A stretch of DNA of 37,757 nt from a virus. Of this stretch, positions 5,806 through 12,605 are shown piece after piece. The translations under genes and the position numbers were made by a program. The stretch's first letter is position 1. Each line of letters starts with the position of its first letter. The DNA lies in the IMG/VR virus record IMGVR_UViG_3300042471_000941, positions 1 to 37,757 of that record. One strand, given 5' to 3'. The notes under the pieces are model-generated. The model was not told the DNA's origin. It saw only the letters and a list, made by a program, of their open reading frames with translations, and made no database searches.

Positions 5806-6036
5806 GTGATCGACCGATCGAGCGGCGTGATGCGCGTTGGCGGTGCTGCGGCGGGTGGCCCGGTGGTGATTGAGTCCTGGGGTCATGTGCAGGTGGGCGT
5901 GACGTTCTCGGTTGTGGCGGGGAGCGCGGAGGCGCGGGCTGTCGTGGCGGATGCCGAGCGTCAGGAACGGAAGATGGAGGCGGCTTTGGGTGAGCGGCTG
6001 TTTGATGCCACGTCGGTAGGTGGCGGCATTTGTTGA
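5806..6036 (+). CDS. Orphan rightward small protein, moron candidate
   Basis: The product is 76 aa from the GTG at 5806. GAAGGGGG lies seven bases upstream, but part of it falls in the promoter region. An ATG at 5830 would give 68 aa. The sequence has a short beta-like part (VVIESWGHVQVGVTFSVVAG) followed by a charged helix (EARAVVADAERQERKMEAALGERLF) and ends GGGIC. It resembles no family I know. It is the only rightward gene in the left 14 kb. With its own extended -10 promoter and intrinsic terminator it fits the definition of a moron, a gene often used for exclusion, immunity or counter-defence. The function itself is unknown. Confidence 0.6.
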   Translation: MIDRSSGVMRVGGAAAGGPVVIESWGHVQVGVTFSVVAGSAEARAVVADAERQERKMEAALGERLFDATSVGGGIC

Positions 6037-6098
6037 CCGCCGTCTGAGCGTGTGGGTATGGTGAGGTCCCTTGGTTCGAGGGGCCTTTGCAAGAGGTT

Positions 6099-6134
6099 GG
6101 GGCCGCTGGTGTAGTGCTGGCGGCCCCTTTTCTT
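6099..6134 (+). terminator. Intrinsic terminator of the rightward unit
   Basis: GGGGCCGC at 6099-6106 pairs perfectly with GCGGCCCC at 6120-6127 across a 13-nt loop and is followed by TTTTCTTT. It ends rightward transcription just before the convergent methyltransferase gene. An upstream hairpin (AGGTCCC with GGGGCCT, about 6064-6086) lacks a T-run. Confidence 0.75.
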
Positions 6135-6136
6135 TG

Positions 6137-6925
6137 TCAGGCTTCCGGCTCCGCGAACATATCCCGGATGCGCGCCTCGGCCGGGTCCTCCGCGACGGGC
6201 TGGTCGACGAACAGGTCCGCCTGCTTGTAGGCGGCTTCAATCCTGCGGCAGGCTATGTCGAAGTAGCGCTCTTCTATTTCGATTCCTACGAAGCGCCGGC
6301 CGAGGCGGGCGCACGCAACGCCAGTGGTGCCGCTTCCCATGAAACAATCCAAGGCCAGTCCACCCGGCACTGTAAGGCGTTCGATCTGCCAGATTATCAG
6401 CTGCTCAGGCTTCTGTGTCGGGTGGTCCACTTTGCCGGGTTGGCCGAAGCGATACGAGTCCACATCGAACACGTTCGCGTCATACTGTCCGCCAAGCCAT
6501 GGACGGCCGGGCCGGTAACCGTAAACGCACGTTTCCATGGCGGAGACGAAGCCGGCACCCGGTGCAGCTGGGGGCGGGCATTCCTTCCGCCAGAACATCA
6601 TCTTTGTTGAATAGCCGCGCGCTTCCATGGCTTCATTTAGAAAGCCGATCTGGCGATGGCTGCACCAAGCCATGGCCACCAGCGGACGGAGATCAAGCGC
6701 CTTGCTCCATGCGTCCGCAACGAGGGCATTCATCCCGGCCCAATCACTGTCGCCTGCAAAGAAATCCAAGCGACGGGTCCCGCGCGGCCCGACGTTCTGT
6801 TTACCGGGCTTGGAGATTGCGTATGGAGGGTCCGTCACCACCGCATCCACCGCCCCGATCCCCGGCAGTATCTCGCGGCAATCGCCAAGATAGAGCGTTG
6901 CGGCCCCGATGGTTTCGATCTTCAC
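6137..6925 (-). CDS. Beta-class adenine-specific DNA methyltransferase
   Basis: The product is 262 aa. Motif IV DPPY is at residues 32-35, HPTQKP at 168-173 and the SAM-binding FMGSGTTG at 195-202. The order DPPY then FxGxG is that of beta-class N6-adenine (or N4-cytosine) methyltransferases, the class that includes CcrM. It lacks CcrM's C-terminal extension, and the target site cannot be read from sequence. The GTG start at 6925 follows GAAGGAGAAGG and overlaps the upstream stop as GTGA. It is the last gene of the long leftward operon and no restriction enzyme adjoins it, so it probably protects phage DNA or alters host regulation. Confidence 0.9.
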   Translation of the reverse strand: MKIETIGAATLYLGDCREILPGIGAVDAVVTDPPYAISKPGKQNVGPRGTRRLDFFAGDSDWAGMNALVADAWSKALDLRPLVAMAWCSHRQIGFLNEAMEARGYSTKMMFWRKECPPPAAPGAGFVSAMETCVYGYRPGRPWLGGQYDANVFDVDSYRFGQPGKVDHPTQKPEQLIIWQIERLTVPGGLALDCFMGSGTTGVACARLGRRFVGIEIEERYFDIACRRIEAAYKQADLFVDQPVAEDPAEARIRDMFAEPEA

Positions 6926-7101
6926 GGGTCCTTCTCCTTCGCCATCACTTTGCGCACGTATGCCGCGGCGTCTTTCCAGCCCTTGGCGGTTGCCAGGAGG
7001 GAATGCTTGTTGGGCGGGTCCTGCTCGGCCTGGCGCTCGATGTGTCGTGCGGTGGTGTCCATGGAGGCCTGTATTTCGTGGAGGGTGCGGTAGTCGGTCA
7101 T
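6922..7101 (-). CDS. Small hypothetical protein
   Basis: The product is 59 aa and mainly helical and charged, starting MTDYRTLHEIQASMDTTAR and ending RKVMAKEKDP. The ATG at 7101 follows CAGGAAAA. Its start overlaps the upstream stop by ATGA, and its stop overlaps the methyltransferase GTG start, so it is translationally coupled on both sides. Similar short helical proteins are frequent in phage early operons. No function can be assigned. Confidence 0.65.
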   Translation of the reverse strand: MTDYRTLHEIQASMDTTARHIERQAEQDPPNKHSLLATAKGWKDAAAYVRKVMAKEKDP

Positions 7102-7331
7102 GTCCCATTTTCCTGCGGGATTGGGGGCGACTTCTTCCACGGCCCACCGTCGCCGTTGGCCATGACGCGGTAGAAGATGGAGCCATCGTCCATGAGCACC
7201 TGGGTGATGACGACGCCGGTGGCGAGCGGGGCTGATGTAATCCCGATCGGGCGTGGTTTCCGGGGCCCGGGCATTGACGGGTGCGACCAGCCGCGGCCCC
7301 ATGGAGCTTCAGCGTCAGTGGTCTGGCTCAT
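7098..7331 (-). CDS. Small hypothetical protein
   Basis: The product is 77 aa. A proline-rich N-terminal half is followed by a strand-rich segment (GVVITQVLMDDGSIFYRVMANGDGGPWKK) that looks like a small beta sheet. The ATG at 7331 has AAGGGGG upstream and overlaps its neighbour's stop. I recognise no family. It is part of the uninterrupted series of ATGA overlaps from 8390 to 6925. Confidence 0.65.
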   Translation of the reverse strand: MSQTTDAEAPWGRGWSHPSMPGPRKPRPIGITSAPLATGVVITQVLMDDGSIFYRVMANGDGGPWKKSPPIPQENGT

Positions 7332-7612
7332 GCTTCCCCCTTTCTGTCCTGGTCGATAGCCTCGCGGAGGCTGGTGTTCTGGTCGCCCCATGCGCCCCAC
7401 TGGACGGACCACCCCCAGCGCGTGGGCTGGCCGGGGTATGGCTCGGGATCCGGCAGGTGCTCGGCGTTGCGGGTGATGTGCCGGAAGCGGAGGGCGTCTT
7501 TGGCCAGTTTCAGCAGGTCTTCCGGCGTCGGGGCAAGTTCTAGGCTAGACCATTCTCTTGCTATTGCTGCGCTGCAATCCTGGATCAGCGCCTTGATCTC
7601 GTCGTCCGTCAT
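7328..7612 (-). CDS. Hypothetical phage protein with LKLAKDALRFRHI helix
   Basis: The product is 94 aa. A helical N-terminus leads to LLKLAKDALRFRHITRNAEHLP, a pattern that recurs in small phage early proteins. The C-terminal part is Trp-rich (RWGWSVQWGAWGDQ). Start and stop both overlap neighbours by 4 bp. No catalytic residues are evident and its function is unknown. Confidence 0.65.
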   Translation of the reverse strand: MTDDEIKALIQDCSAAIAREWSSLELAPTPEDLLKLAKDALRFRHITRNAEHLPDPEPYPGQPTRWGWSVQWGAWGDQNTSLREAIDQDRKGEA

Positions 7613-7968
7613 CCCGGCTCCCCCTTCTTGATGACGCGGCAGGTCTCGGGGTTCCAGCGGAACGAGTATTCCAGGGCGGACCCGGGTTCCGTCTGCCCCC
7701 GGACAATCAGGACAACGCCGCCCGGTTTCTTTGCATTGGGATCGACGCGCTCGATGGCCATGGAAAGCGACGTCACCTGGGTCTGGAACAGGTCCTCACT
7801 GTCTTCGCTTGGCGGGTATTGCACCGTGTCGCCCACGGCCACGCCATGTTCCGCGGCGAGCATTTCGCGCAGGCGTCGGGAGACGTCATCCAGAAGGCGG
7901 GAGAGGGAGAGATGGTTGAGCCGCAGGCTGTCGATGGTCACGCACGGGATGGGGGTGTGGTCGGTCAT
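7609..7968 (-). CDS. Hypothetical phage protein
   Basis: The product is 119 aa. An N-terminal helical part (residues 15-45) is followed by a beta-rich half (VGDTVQYPP, QVTSLSMAIERVDP, GGVVLIVRGQ, ALEYSFRWN). It overlaps both neighbours by 4 bp, so it belongs to the same coupled operon. I know no family for it. Confidence 0.65.
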   Translation of the reverse strand: MTDHTPIPCVTIDSLRLNHLSLSRLLDDVSRRLREMLAAEHGVAVGDTVQYPPSEDSEDLFQTQVTSLSMAIERVDPNAKKPGGVVLIVRGQTEPGSALEYSFRWNPETCRVIKKGEPG

Positions 7969-8390
7969 GGGGCGTCCCCGATCAGCGCCATCAGCGCGTC
8001 AATGGTCCGCCGGCAGTAGCAGGCCGGGTCGTACCCACATGATCCTGCGTCCTGACGGCACATATCCGAACTCCCCGTGACGATCGCCGTCACCGCCTCC
8101 CGCGTCACCGGCGGTCGGGGCGCAGGCTCGACAACCGGCATGTAGGGAACCGGCCCGCGCCTGATGCTCTCGACTTCCTCGGGCGTGAGTTGCGACAGGT
8201 CCGGTCCGGTCGCCACTGTCGGCATCATCGCGCGCTCCACCGCGTCCCGCAGGCTGAACACCGCGGCGGCCACGGCCCAGGTCGCGGCGGCTTCGGGACC
8301 ATTTGCATACCGGGCGCGCTCAATCGCCGCGCTTGCCTGCGTCTTCGGGTCCTGCATCTTGTCGGAAAGGCTGCGGTCGTGGGTCATCAC
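7965..8390 (-). CDS. Hypothetical protein with Cys-rich C-terminus
   Basis: The product is 141 aa. The first 60 residues are Ala-rich helices, the middle is proline-rich (GPVPYMPVVEPAPRPPVT), and the end carries four cysteines (MCRQDAGSCGYDPACYC) that could bind a metal. The start is one of two adjacent ATG codons at 8390 and 8387; the first overlaps the upstream stop as ATGA. I cannot name a function. Confidence 0.65.
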   Translation of the reverse strand: MMTHDRSLSDKMQDPKTQASAAIERARYANGPEAAATWAVAAAVFSLRDAVERAMMPTVATGPDLSQLTPEEVESIRRGPVPYMPVVEPAPRPPVTREAVTAIVTGSSDMCRQDAGSCGYDPACYCRRTIDALMALIGDAP

Positions 8391-8608
8391 ACGTTGTCCT
8401 TCCCGACAATCACGGAATCCAGCGCCGCGCTCCAGCCTTCGTGCGGCATGCCGTGGGACCGCAGGGCAGCGTCCATGTCCGGCGTCAGCGGGCGCAAGGC
8501 CTCGATGGCGGCCCGTGCCCGAGCGCGGTGAATGTCGCGGTCGACTTCCGACAGCCGATCCCAGGCGCAGCCGGAGATGGCTTCGGCCACCAGTTCAAGT
8601 TTGGTCAT
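8387..8608 (-). CDS. Small helical hypothetical protein
   Basis: The product is 73 aa, beginning MTKLELVAEAISGCAWDRLSEVD and containing an Arg/Ala-rich central helix (RDIHRARARAAIEAL). The ATG at 8608 has AAGGAG about nine bases upstream, and the end overlaps the next gene by 4 bp. The pattern 'A.AI....W......R...R..A..AI.AL' is common in phage proteins of unknown function. Confidence 0.65.
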   Translation of the reverse strand: MTKLELVAEAISGCAWDRLSEVDRDIHRARARAAIEALRPLTPDMDAALRSHGMPHEGWSAALDSVIVGKDNV

Positions 8609-8624
8609 CGTCTCTCTCCTTTGA

Positions 8625-8906
8625 TCAGTTCGGCCGGCCGGAACCGCCCCGGTCTAGCTGCGCCTCCGCGAGGTCGAGCGCGTGCTTGACGCCTTCCTCG
8701 ATCGCCGCGCGAATCCCCGTCCTCAATTGCGGCGGCGGCTCCATCATCAGGTAGAGGTTGCCGGCCGTGTTCACGATGGCGCCTACAATCACAAGGGCGT
8801 TGCCGCCGTGGCGCGTCACCTCGGCAATCATGGCTTTGGAGATGATTCCCGCCTGCCGGTCGATCTCGGCCGCCTGCTCGTCGGTCAGTTCGTTTTTGTC
8901 GGTCAT
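8625..8906 (-). CDS. Small hypothetical protein with hydrophobic centre
   Basis: The product is 93 aa. An acidic N-terminus (TDKNELTDEQAAEIDRQAG) leads to a hydrophobic stretch ALVIVGAIVNTAGNLYLMM (about residues 37-55), which could be a buried helix or a weak membrane segment. An amphipathic helix follows. AAGGAG precedes the ATG at 8906, and the start overlaps the upstream stop by ATGA. The function is unknown. Confidence 0.65.
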   Translation of the reverse strand: MTDKNELTDEQAAEIDRQAGIISKAMIAEVTRHGGNALVIVGAIVNTAGNLYLMMEPPPQLRTGIRAAIEEGVKHALDLAEAQLDRGGSGRPN

Positions 8907-9412
8907 GTCGTGCTCCTTGGGGTGATAGGCCCAATCATGAACCGGGCCTGTTCAAGCAATTCATTCTCAAACTGGCGGGCAAGCTTCGGATCCGGTTTCG
9001 CCCGCCATTTCAGTTCCCGCTCCGGGGTGTCGGCATCCCATCCGCGCCACCGCACATCACCGACCGCCCGCAACTCGGCCAGTCGCTGTTGCCAGCCGAG
9101 AGGGGCGCCGTAGGGCGCGACCCAGGGGATGCCCCATTTGGCCAAGACTTTTGCGCTCCATTTGCCGTTCCTCATGCGGCAGGACTTGATCTCCTTGATG
9201 GTCGGGATGGAAAACACAGTCCGGCTCTCCAGTGCCCGCTTGGCCTTGATGAGCTTCTTGCTCTTGGGCTGCGGGCTCGCGGCGTCCTTGGCCGCTTGGC
9301 TGATGAAGGCGTCCGCCACGCGTTCAATGCGAGCCTGCGTCCTGGTCGGGAAGGCTGCACCGCTCAACTTCCGAGCGTCCTGCGCACGATCCCAATTCAT
9401 CCGCTTCGTCAC
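8903..9412 (-). CDS. Hypothetical protein following the replication initiator
   Basis: The product is 169 aa and basic in its first 110 residues (KSKKLIKAKRALESR), then Trp-rich (KWGIPWVAPYGAPLGWQQRL, DVRWRGWD). The GTG start at 9412 follows GGAGGG and overlaps the initiator stop as GTGA, so the two proteins are made together. It occupies the position of lambda P, the helicase loader, but no similarity to P or DnaC is visible. A replication role is therefore inference from position only. Confidence 0.65.
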   Translation of the reverse strand: MTKRMNWDRAQDARKLSGAAFPTRTQARIERVADAFISQAAKDAASPQPKSKKLIKAKRALESRTVFSIPTIKEIKSCRMRNGKWSAKVLAKWGIPWVAPYGAPLGWQQRLAELRAVGDVRWRGWDADTPERELKWRAKPDPKLARQFENELLEQARFMIGPITPRSTT

Positions 9413-10203
9413 GACGCTGCCCTCCGTACGCTCAATGCCTGTTCTCGGCTCAGTCCGGCGGCAAGCAGGGTCGGGTCCGCGTTGTCTTCCGGCTGATCGA
9501 GGAACCGGCCGTCGAGCAACCACTTCGCCGGCATAGGGACGAATTGCGGGTCGGCCGAGAACTCGTGTCGCTCAAGCCCGGCCATGATGGCGGCAGGAGA
9601 ATGCTTTTGGGTGACTTCCTCCCACGCTCGCCTTGCGGCCCGCCCTCCCTCCTTCCTTGGGTAGAGGCTCCAGAAGGCGAGAAACATCGCCTCACGCGCG
9701 CGCACGTGGGAGACTTCGTAAGAAGTCTCCTTTGGTTCTTTCTCTTTGGTTCCTCTATTCGGTTTGTCTGTCACCGGTGACAGTGTGGTTTTGTCACCGG
9801 TGACAGTGTGGTGGGTGTCACCCGTGTCAGTGTGGTCTTTCGGCACAGTGTCACCCGTGACACCCTGCTTCTCGGCAATCTTCGCGTCTTCGGCCGCCCG
9901 GACTTCGCTCATAAGCCCGAGATTCAACATACGCCGGCGCGTCTTCACGCCCCTGCGGTGGTGCTGAAACCCATCGGCCTCCAGGTATCCGGCCTTGGTC
10001 AGTTCGACCAGCGCCCGGTACTGAGTTCGGTCCTCAAGGCAGGTGAACTTCATCAGGTTCTCGACGCTGACGTAGATCCCCATGCCGTCATCGTGGGCGT
10101 GGAGGAACAGGGCAATGGCCGTGATCCTGGCGCCCGGCGACAGGTGACGGGGGAGGTTCCAAGCAAACTGCTTGGAGCGGTCGTAGAAGGATGGGTTCGA
10201 CAT
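9409..10203 (-). CDS. Lambda-O-like replication initiator containing the phage origin
   Basis: The product is 264 aa. Residues 15-95 resemble the winged-helix origin-binding domain of phage initiators (NLPRHLSPGARITAIALFLHAHDDG, then YRALVELTKAGYLEAD). Residues 100-165 form a hydrophilic linker. Residues 170-240 form a conserved-looking C-terminal domain (FWSLYPRKEGGRAARRAWEEVTQ, then AKWLLDGRF) often seen in phage replication proteins. The linker is encoded by DNA holding four iterons, an A-rich tract and an inverted repeat, as in lambda O. The ATG at 10203 follows GAGGCG. The protein would bind its own gene and recruit the host helicase, perhaps with the product of the next gene. Confidence 0.8.
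   Translation of the reverse strand: MSNPSFYDRSKQFAWNLPRHLSPGARITAIALFLHAHDDGMGIYVSVENLMKFTCLEDRTQYRALVELTKAGYLEADGFQHHRRGVKTRRRMLNLGLMSEVRAAEDAKIAEKQGVTGDTVPKDHTDTGDTHHTVTGDKTTLSPVTDKPNRGTKEKEPKETSYEVSHVRAREAMFLAFWSLYPRKEGGRAARRAWEEVTQKHSPAAIMAGLERHEFSADPQFVPMPAKWLLDGRFLDQPEDNADPTLLAAGLSREQALSVRRAAS
9709..9869 (-). other. Candidate replication origin: four iterons, A-rich tract, inverted repeat
   Basis: Four 21-bp repeats lie at 9769-9789, 9792-9812, 9816-9836 and 9849-9869. The core of two is the perfect palindrome TGTCACCGGTGACA, and the others differ at one or two positions. In coding direction they are followed by a 38-bp stretch of about 60 percent A+T (9731-9768, A-rich on the coding strand). 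Next comes a perfect 8-bp inverted repeat GGAGACTT/AAGTCTCC with a 6-nt loop (9709-9730). Iterons 1 and 2 are 23 bp apart and so are read in different frames, which shows that selection acts on the DNA and not the peptide. This matches the organisation of the lambda origin. Confidence 0.75.
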
Positions 10204-10360
10204 TCGACGCCTCGCAACACAACAACCTGCGCGACGACGTTGACGGACGGGACGGCAACCCATAGGGTGCGCTCATCCATTGGTGCTCATGTCGCGGCCC
10301 GACTGAACACCGCAGCCTGTCCCTTGGCGGGGATCGGCTGCAACGTCGAGAGACTGAACC

Positions 10361-10392
10361 AAAGGCTCGGACCCGTCAAGGTTCGGGCCTTT
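10361..10392. terminator. Hairpin between the membrane-protein gene and the initiator gene
   Basis: AAAGGCTCGGAC (10361-10372) pairs with GTTCGGGCCTTT (10381-10392) over 12 positions, with two G-U wobbles and an 8-nt loop. The stem ends in A/T on both sides, giving a short U-tract in either direction. It lies about 160 bp before the initiator start in an otherwise compact operon. It could be an attenuator controlling replication gene expression, in the manner of lambda tR1. The short U-run makes termination efficiency uncertain. Confidence 0.5.
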
Positions 10393-10407
10393 GGCGCGTC
10401 TGGGGGG

Positions 10408-10608
10408 CTACTCATCCTCGTCTGGCGCGTCGGGTGCGCACACGATCCAGCCCGCGAATTTTCCGAAAAAAAGTGTCAGAAAAAATGCGTATCCACTGCC
10501 GGTAGCAATGAACCACGCGGCTGGCATCAAAACCAGCACGGCGAGGCCGGCCAGGATGCAGATGCCGGCGAGGTAGTCACGCAGGTAGTCGTCCTGGTGA
10601 GTGGTCAT
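10408..10608 (-). CDS. Small membrane protein with two transmembrane segments
   Basis: The product is 66 aa. Two hydrophobic stretches are visible: LAGICILAGLAVLVLMPAAW (about residues 13-32) and GYAFFLTLFFGKFAGWIVC (about 39-57). The C-terminus is very acidic (APDAPDEDE). It is likely an inner-membrane hairpin. GAAGGA lies upstream of the ATG at 10608. The position in the early operon just before the replication gene hints at an accessory role such as exclusion, but nothing in the sequence proves it. Confidence 0.65.
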   Translation of the reverse strand: MTTHQDDYLRDYLAGICILAGLAVLVLMPAAWFIATGSGYAFFLTLFFGKFAGWIVCAPDAPDEDE

Positions 10609-10638
10609 GTCATGGGTCCTTCGTGCAAAACGGTTGCG

Positions 10639-11061
10639 TCAGCCACGGCTCGCCCCTATGTCACAAGAACCTGGAGCGCGGGTTTCCATCCTTCGCCCTC
10701 GCTCCGCCGGTCGTAGGTCGTGCTTCGCACCGGCACCGACCTTGGGGGTCACCCGAATGGCTGGGGCGCTGTCTCCCCGAGCGTCCCGGCCATTTTTGCC
10801 CCTGGGGTTTCCTCCCTTCCTGACCGGGCCGCGCGCCCAATTCCCGCTGCGGCTCCCGCGTCCCGAGCTCCAGGCCGGCGGCGGGTGCTTCTCGATGGCG
10901 TTGGCGAGGGCTTCCACCCAAGCCAGGATGTCGGGCTGGGGCTGAAACTCCCCGATGCACCAGCCGGCAACAACCCGTTGGCCCGCCCCGATCATGCGAG
11001 CAAAAGCCACCTGCGTGATACCGGTGCGCTGGAGGGCGCTCGCCATCGGCGTCAGTCCCAT
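10639..11061 (-). CDS. Helix-turn-helix DNA-binding protein (Cro-like), with long Arg/Gly-rich tail
   Basis: The product is 140 aa. Residues 6-50 read as a Cro/CI-type helix-turn-helix (TQVAFARMIGAGQRVVAGWCIGEFQPQPDILAWVEALANAIE). The remaining 80 residues are rich in Gly, Arg and Pro and look disordered. Cro proteins are normally 60-80 aa, so the tail is unusual. The start at 11061 follows GGGAGG and overlaps the upstream gene by 10 bp. It probably regulates a phage promoter; the target operator is not known. Confidence 0.7.
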   Translation of the reverse strand: MGLTPMASALQRTGITQVAFARMIGAGQRVVAGWCIGEFQPQPDILAWVEALANAIEKHPPPAWSSGRGSRSGNWARGPVRKGGNPRGKNGRDARGDSAPAIRVTPKVGAGAKHDLRPAERGRRMETRAPGSCDIGASRG

Positions 11062-11393
11062 ATGCTGCCTCCCCCCGTCCGCTCACGCATTGCGGCGTCC
11101 TGGTCGGGCGCCTCGTTCTTGCGATCTCGTGCCGCGCGCAGCCGCTCCGCCGCCTCCGCCCGCTGTTCGTCCGTCAGGGTGCGGGGATCCCGGAAGGGGT
11201 CCGTTCCCATGCGGAAGGGCCAGAGGGGGCAGTGAGCGGACGCGCACAGCAGGACTTCCTGCCGGGCCCCGCACATGCAGGTCTCGACGCAATAGCGCCG
11301 GATGGCGTCCCCGCGGCTGATGCGCTTGAACCCCCGGGCGGCCATGTCCGCCGGCCCCATGTCCCTGGGGTCGATGGGCTTGTCCTCGGTCAT
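11052..11393 (-). CDS. Cys-rich zinc-binding phage protein
   Basis: The product is 113 aa. The core reads AIRRYCVETCMCGARQEVLLC and then CPLWPFRMGTDPFRD. This cysteine arrangement followed by C-P-L-x-P-F/Y-R-x-G is a pattern I recall from conserved hypothetical phage proteins and probably binds zinc. The C-terminal third is a charged helix. The ATG at 11393 follows GGGAGAA and overlaps the upstream stop as ATGA. Its biological role is unknown. Confidence 0.7.
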   Translation of the reverse strand: MTEDKPIDPRDMGPADMAARGFKRISRGDAIRRYCVETCMCGARQEVLLCASAHCPLWPFRMGTDPFRDPRTLTDEQRAEAAERLRAARDRKNEAPDQDAAMRERTGGGSIWD

Positions 11394-12178
11394 GTGATTC
11401 TCCCGAACGTGGTGACTGAGACCCACGGGTTGGCGTCCCATGCGTCGGGGCCGTGGGTGTGGTTCCACAGGTTCCCGAACGCCGATCGTGCCGAACCAAG
11501 GCATTCGTCCGCCGATGTCGTCGCGTCCCACATCCAACCATCGCGTTGGGGATGGTGTTCGTTCGGTGCGGAGCAGCCATCCGGATCACGCGGAGCCCCA
11601 CCTTGGTGAAAGCACTTGCGGCCGTAGTCGGTGAAGAAACAGCCCTCGGCCCGCGCATCCCTCTCGCTGATGTCGTGCAGCCGCTCAACCCGGACAGCCT
11701 CGACCGCCAGCGTGATCCTCGACGCCCAGCGCGGCATGTAGATGGAGGGGCGCCAACGAACGATGGTTTCTGACGGGTAGGGCTTGTCGAAGCCGTGGCG
11801 GGCGCACTCCGCTTCATATCCGCTCGCGCGATAGAGCAGGAAGCCGGGGTCAGTTGTGCCGACAAGCGCAAACCCTTCTCGCACCCACAGTCGATCCCCT
11901 GGGGCGTAGCCAATATGTGCAAACCAGCCCGTGCGGGTGTGCGGTTTCTGCCATTCGAAAGCATCGGGCTCCCAATACCAACAATCGCCATCCGAATTGC
12001 GGAAGCGGTCAGCATTCTGGAGTGCCCGCGCCAAGTCATCGCCTCTCAGCGTGAAAGCCGGACGTTCTGGCGTGGCGAACACACGCGCGCTTGTCAGCGC
12101 CATCCGCGTCATCGTCTTCCGCCCGTCGAGGATCGCGCGGACCATCGGGGCGGAGAACAGGATTGGATGGTCGGTCAT
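11390..12178 (-). CDS. Conserved phage protein, possibly ASCH/PUA-like
   Basis: The product is 262 aa. Landmarks are HPILFSAPMVRAILDGRKTMTR near the start, YAPGDRLWVREGF in the middle, and WRPSIYMPRWASRITLAVEAVRVERLHDISERDARAEG later. It closes with FGNLWNHTHGPDAWDANPWVSVTTF. The same landmarks recur in a widespread family of phage hypothetical proteins whose opening resembles ASCH/PUA-type RNA-binding folds. The link to ASCH is tentative. The ATG at 12178 follows GGAGGGC and overlaps the neighbouring genes by 4 bp. The length is typical for the family, but its function in phage biology is unknown. Confidence 0.75.
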   Translation of the reverse strand: MTDHPILFSAPMVRAILDGRKTMTRMALTSARVFATPERPAFTLRGDDLARALQNADRFRNSDGDCWYWEPDAFEWQKPHTRTGWFAHIGYAPGDRLWVREGFALVGTTDPGFLLYRASGYEAECARHGFDKPYPSETIVRWRPSIYMPRWASRITLAVEAVRVERLHDISERDARAEGCFFTDYGRKCFHQGGAPRDPDGCSAPNEHHPQRDGWMWDATTSADECLGSARSAFGNLWNHTHGPDAWDANPWVSVTTFGRIT

Positions 12179-12375
12179 GACTTGCCCTCCGCAACCGCCT
12201 TGGCCGCATTCGAGATGGCCGCAATTAGGGAAGCGCATTGGTCGATGGACAGCGCAACGCCGCATTCCTCGCCTTTTTCGAGGATGCGAATGTAGACGGT
12301 CCCGCGATCCGTCGTCTCCACGCCGATCGGGTCGCCAAACGCGTCCGTAATGACGACTCGCTCAAAGTCGCTCAT
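12175..12375 (-). CDS. Small hypothetical protein
   Basis: The product is 66 aa. It starts with a beta-rich part (ERVVITDAFGDPIGVETTDRGTVYIRILEKGEECGVALS) and ends in an Ala-rich helix. It looks like a compact beta-alpha protein. Start and stop overlap both neighbours by 4 bp. No known family is recognised. Confidence 0.65.
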   Translation of the reverse strand: MSDFERVVITDAFGDPIGVETTDRGTVYIRILEKGEECGVALSIDQCASLIAAISNAAKAVAEGKS

Positions 12376-12602
12376 CGCCCGTCCCCCTCGTGCGCGGCCT
12401 CAAGCCGGAGCATCCGCGTGAACGCCGCTTCCAGCACCCGGAGCCGGTCGTGGTCCGCCAGTTCCGGCCGGCTGTGCGCGCTGCCGCCCCATACCGCCAG
12501 CAGGTCGCGCAGGGTCCACGCGTCCTGGATGGCCAGGGTGATGTCCGTCGATGATGCGAGGCTTTCGGCGTCGGTTTCCGCCTTCGTCATGGTCGTGCTC
12601 AT
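12372..12602 (-). CDS. Small hypothetical protein
   Basis: The product is 76 aa and helical, with a central WGGSAHSRPELADHDRLRVLEAAF segment. GGAG lies before the ATG at 12602; a second in-frame ATG four codons on (12590) is also possible. It follows the GcrA-like gene by only 3 bp. The function is unknown. Confidence 0.65.
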   Translation of the reverse strand: MSTTMTKAETDAESLASSTDITLAIQDAWTLRDLLAVWGGSAHSRPELADHDRLRVLEAAFTRMLRLEAAHEGDGR

Positions 12603-12605
12603 GGT

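Noticed and set aside
9769-9869. Short regular repeats as a CRISPR array
   Set aside because: The repeats are almost contiguous (spacers 2-12 bp), are palindromic, and lie within a coding gene, so they are iterons.
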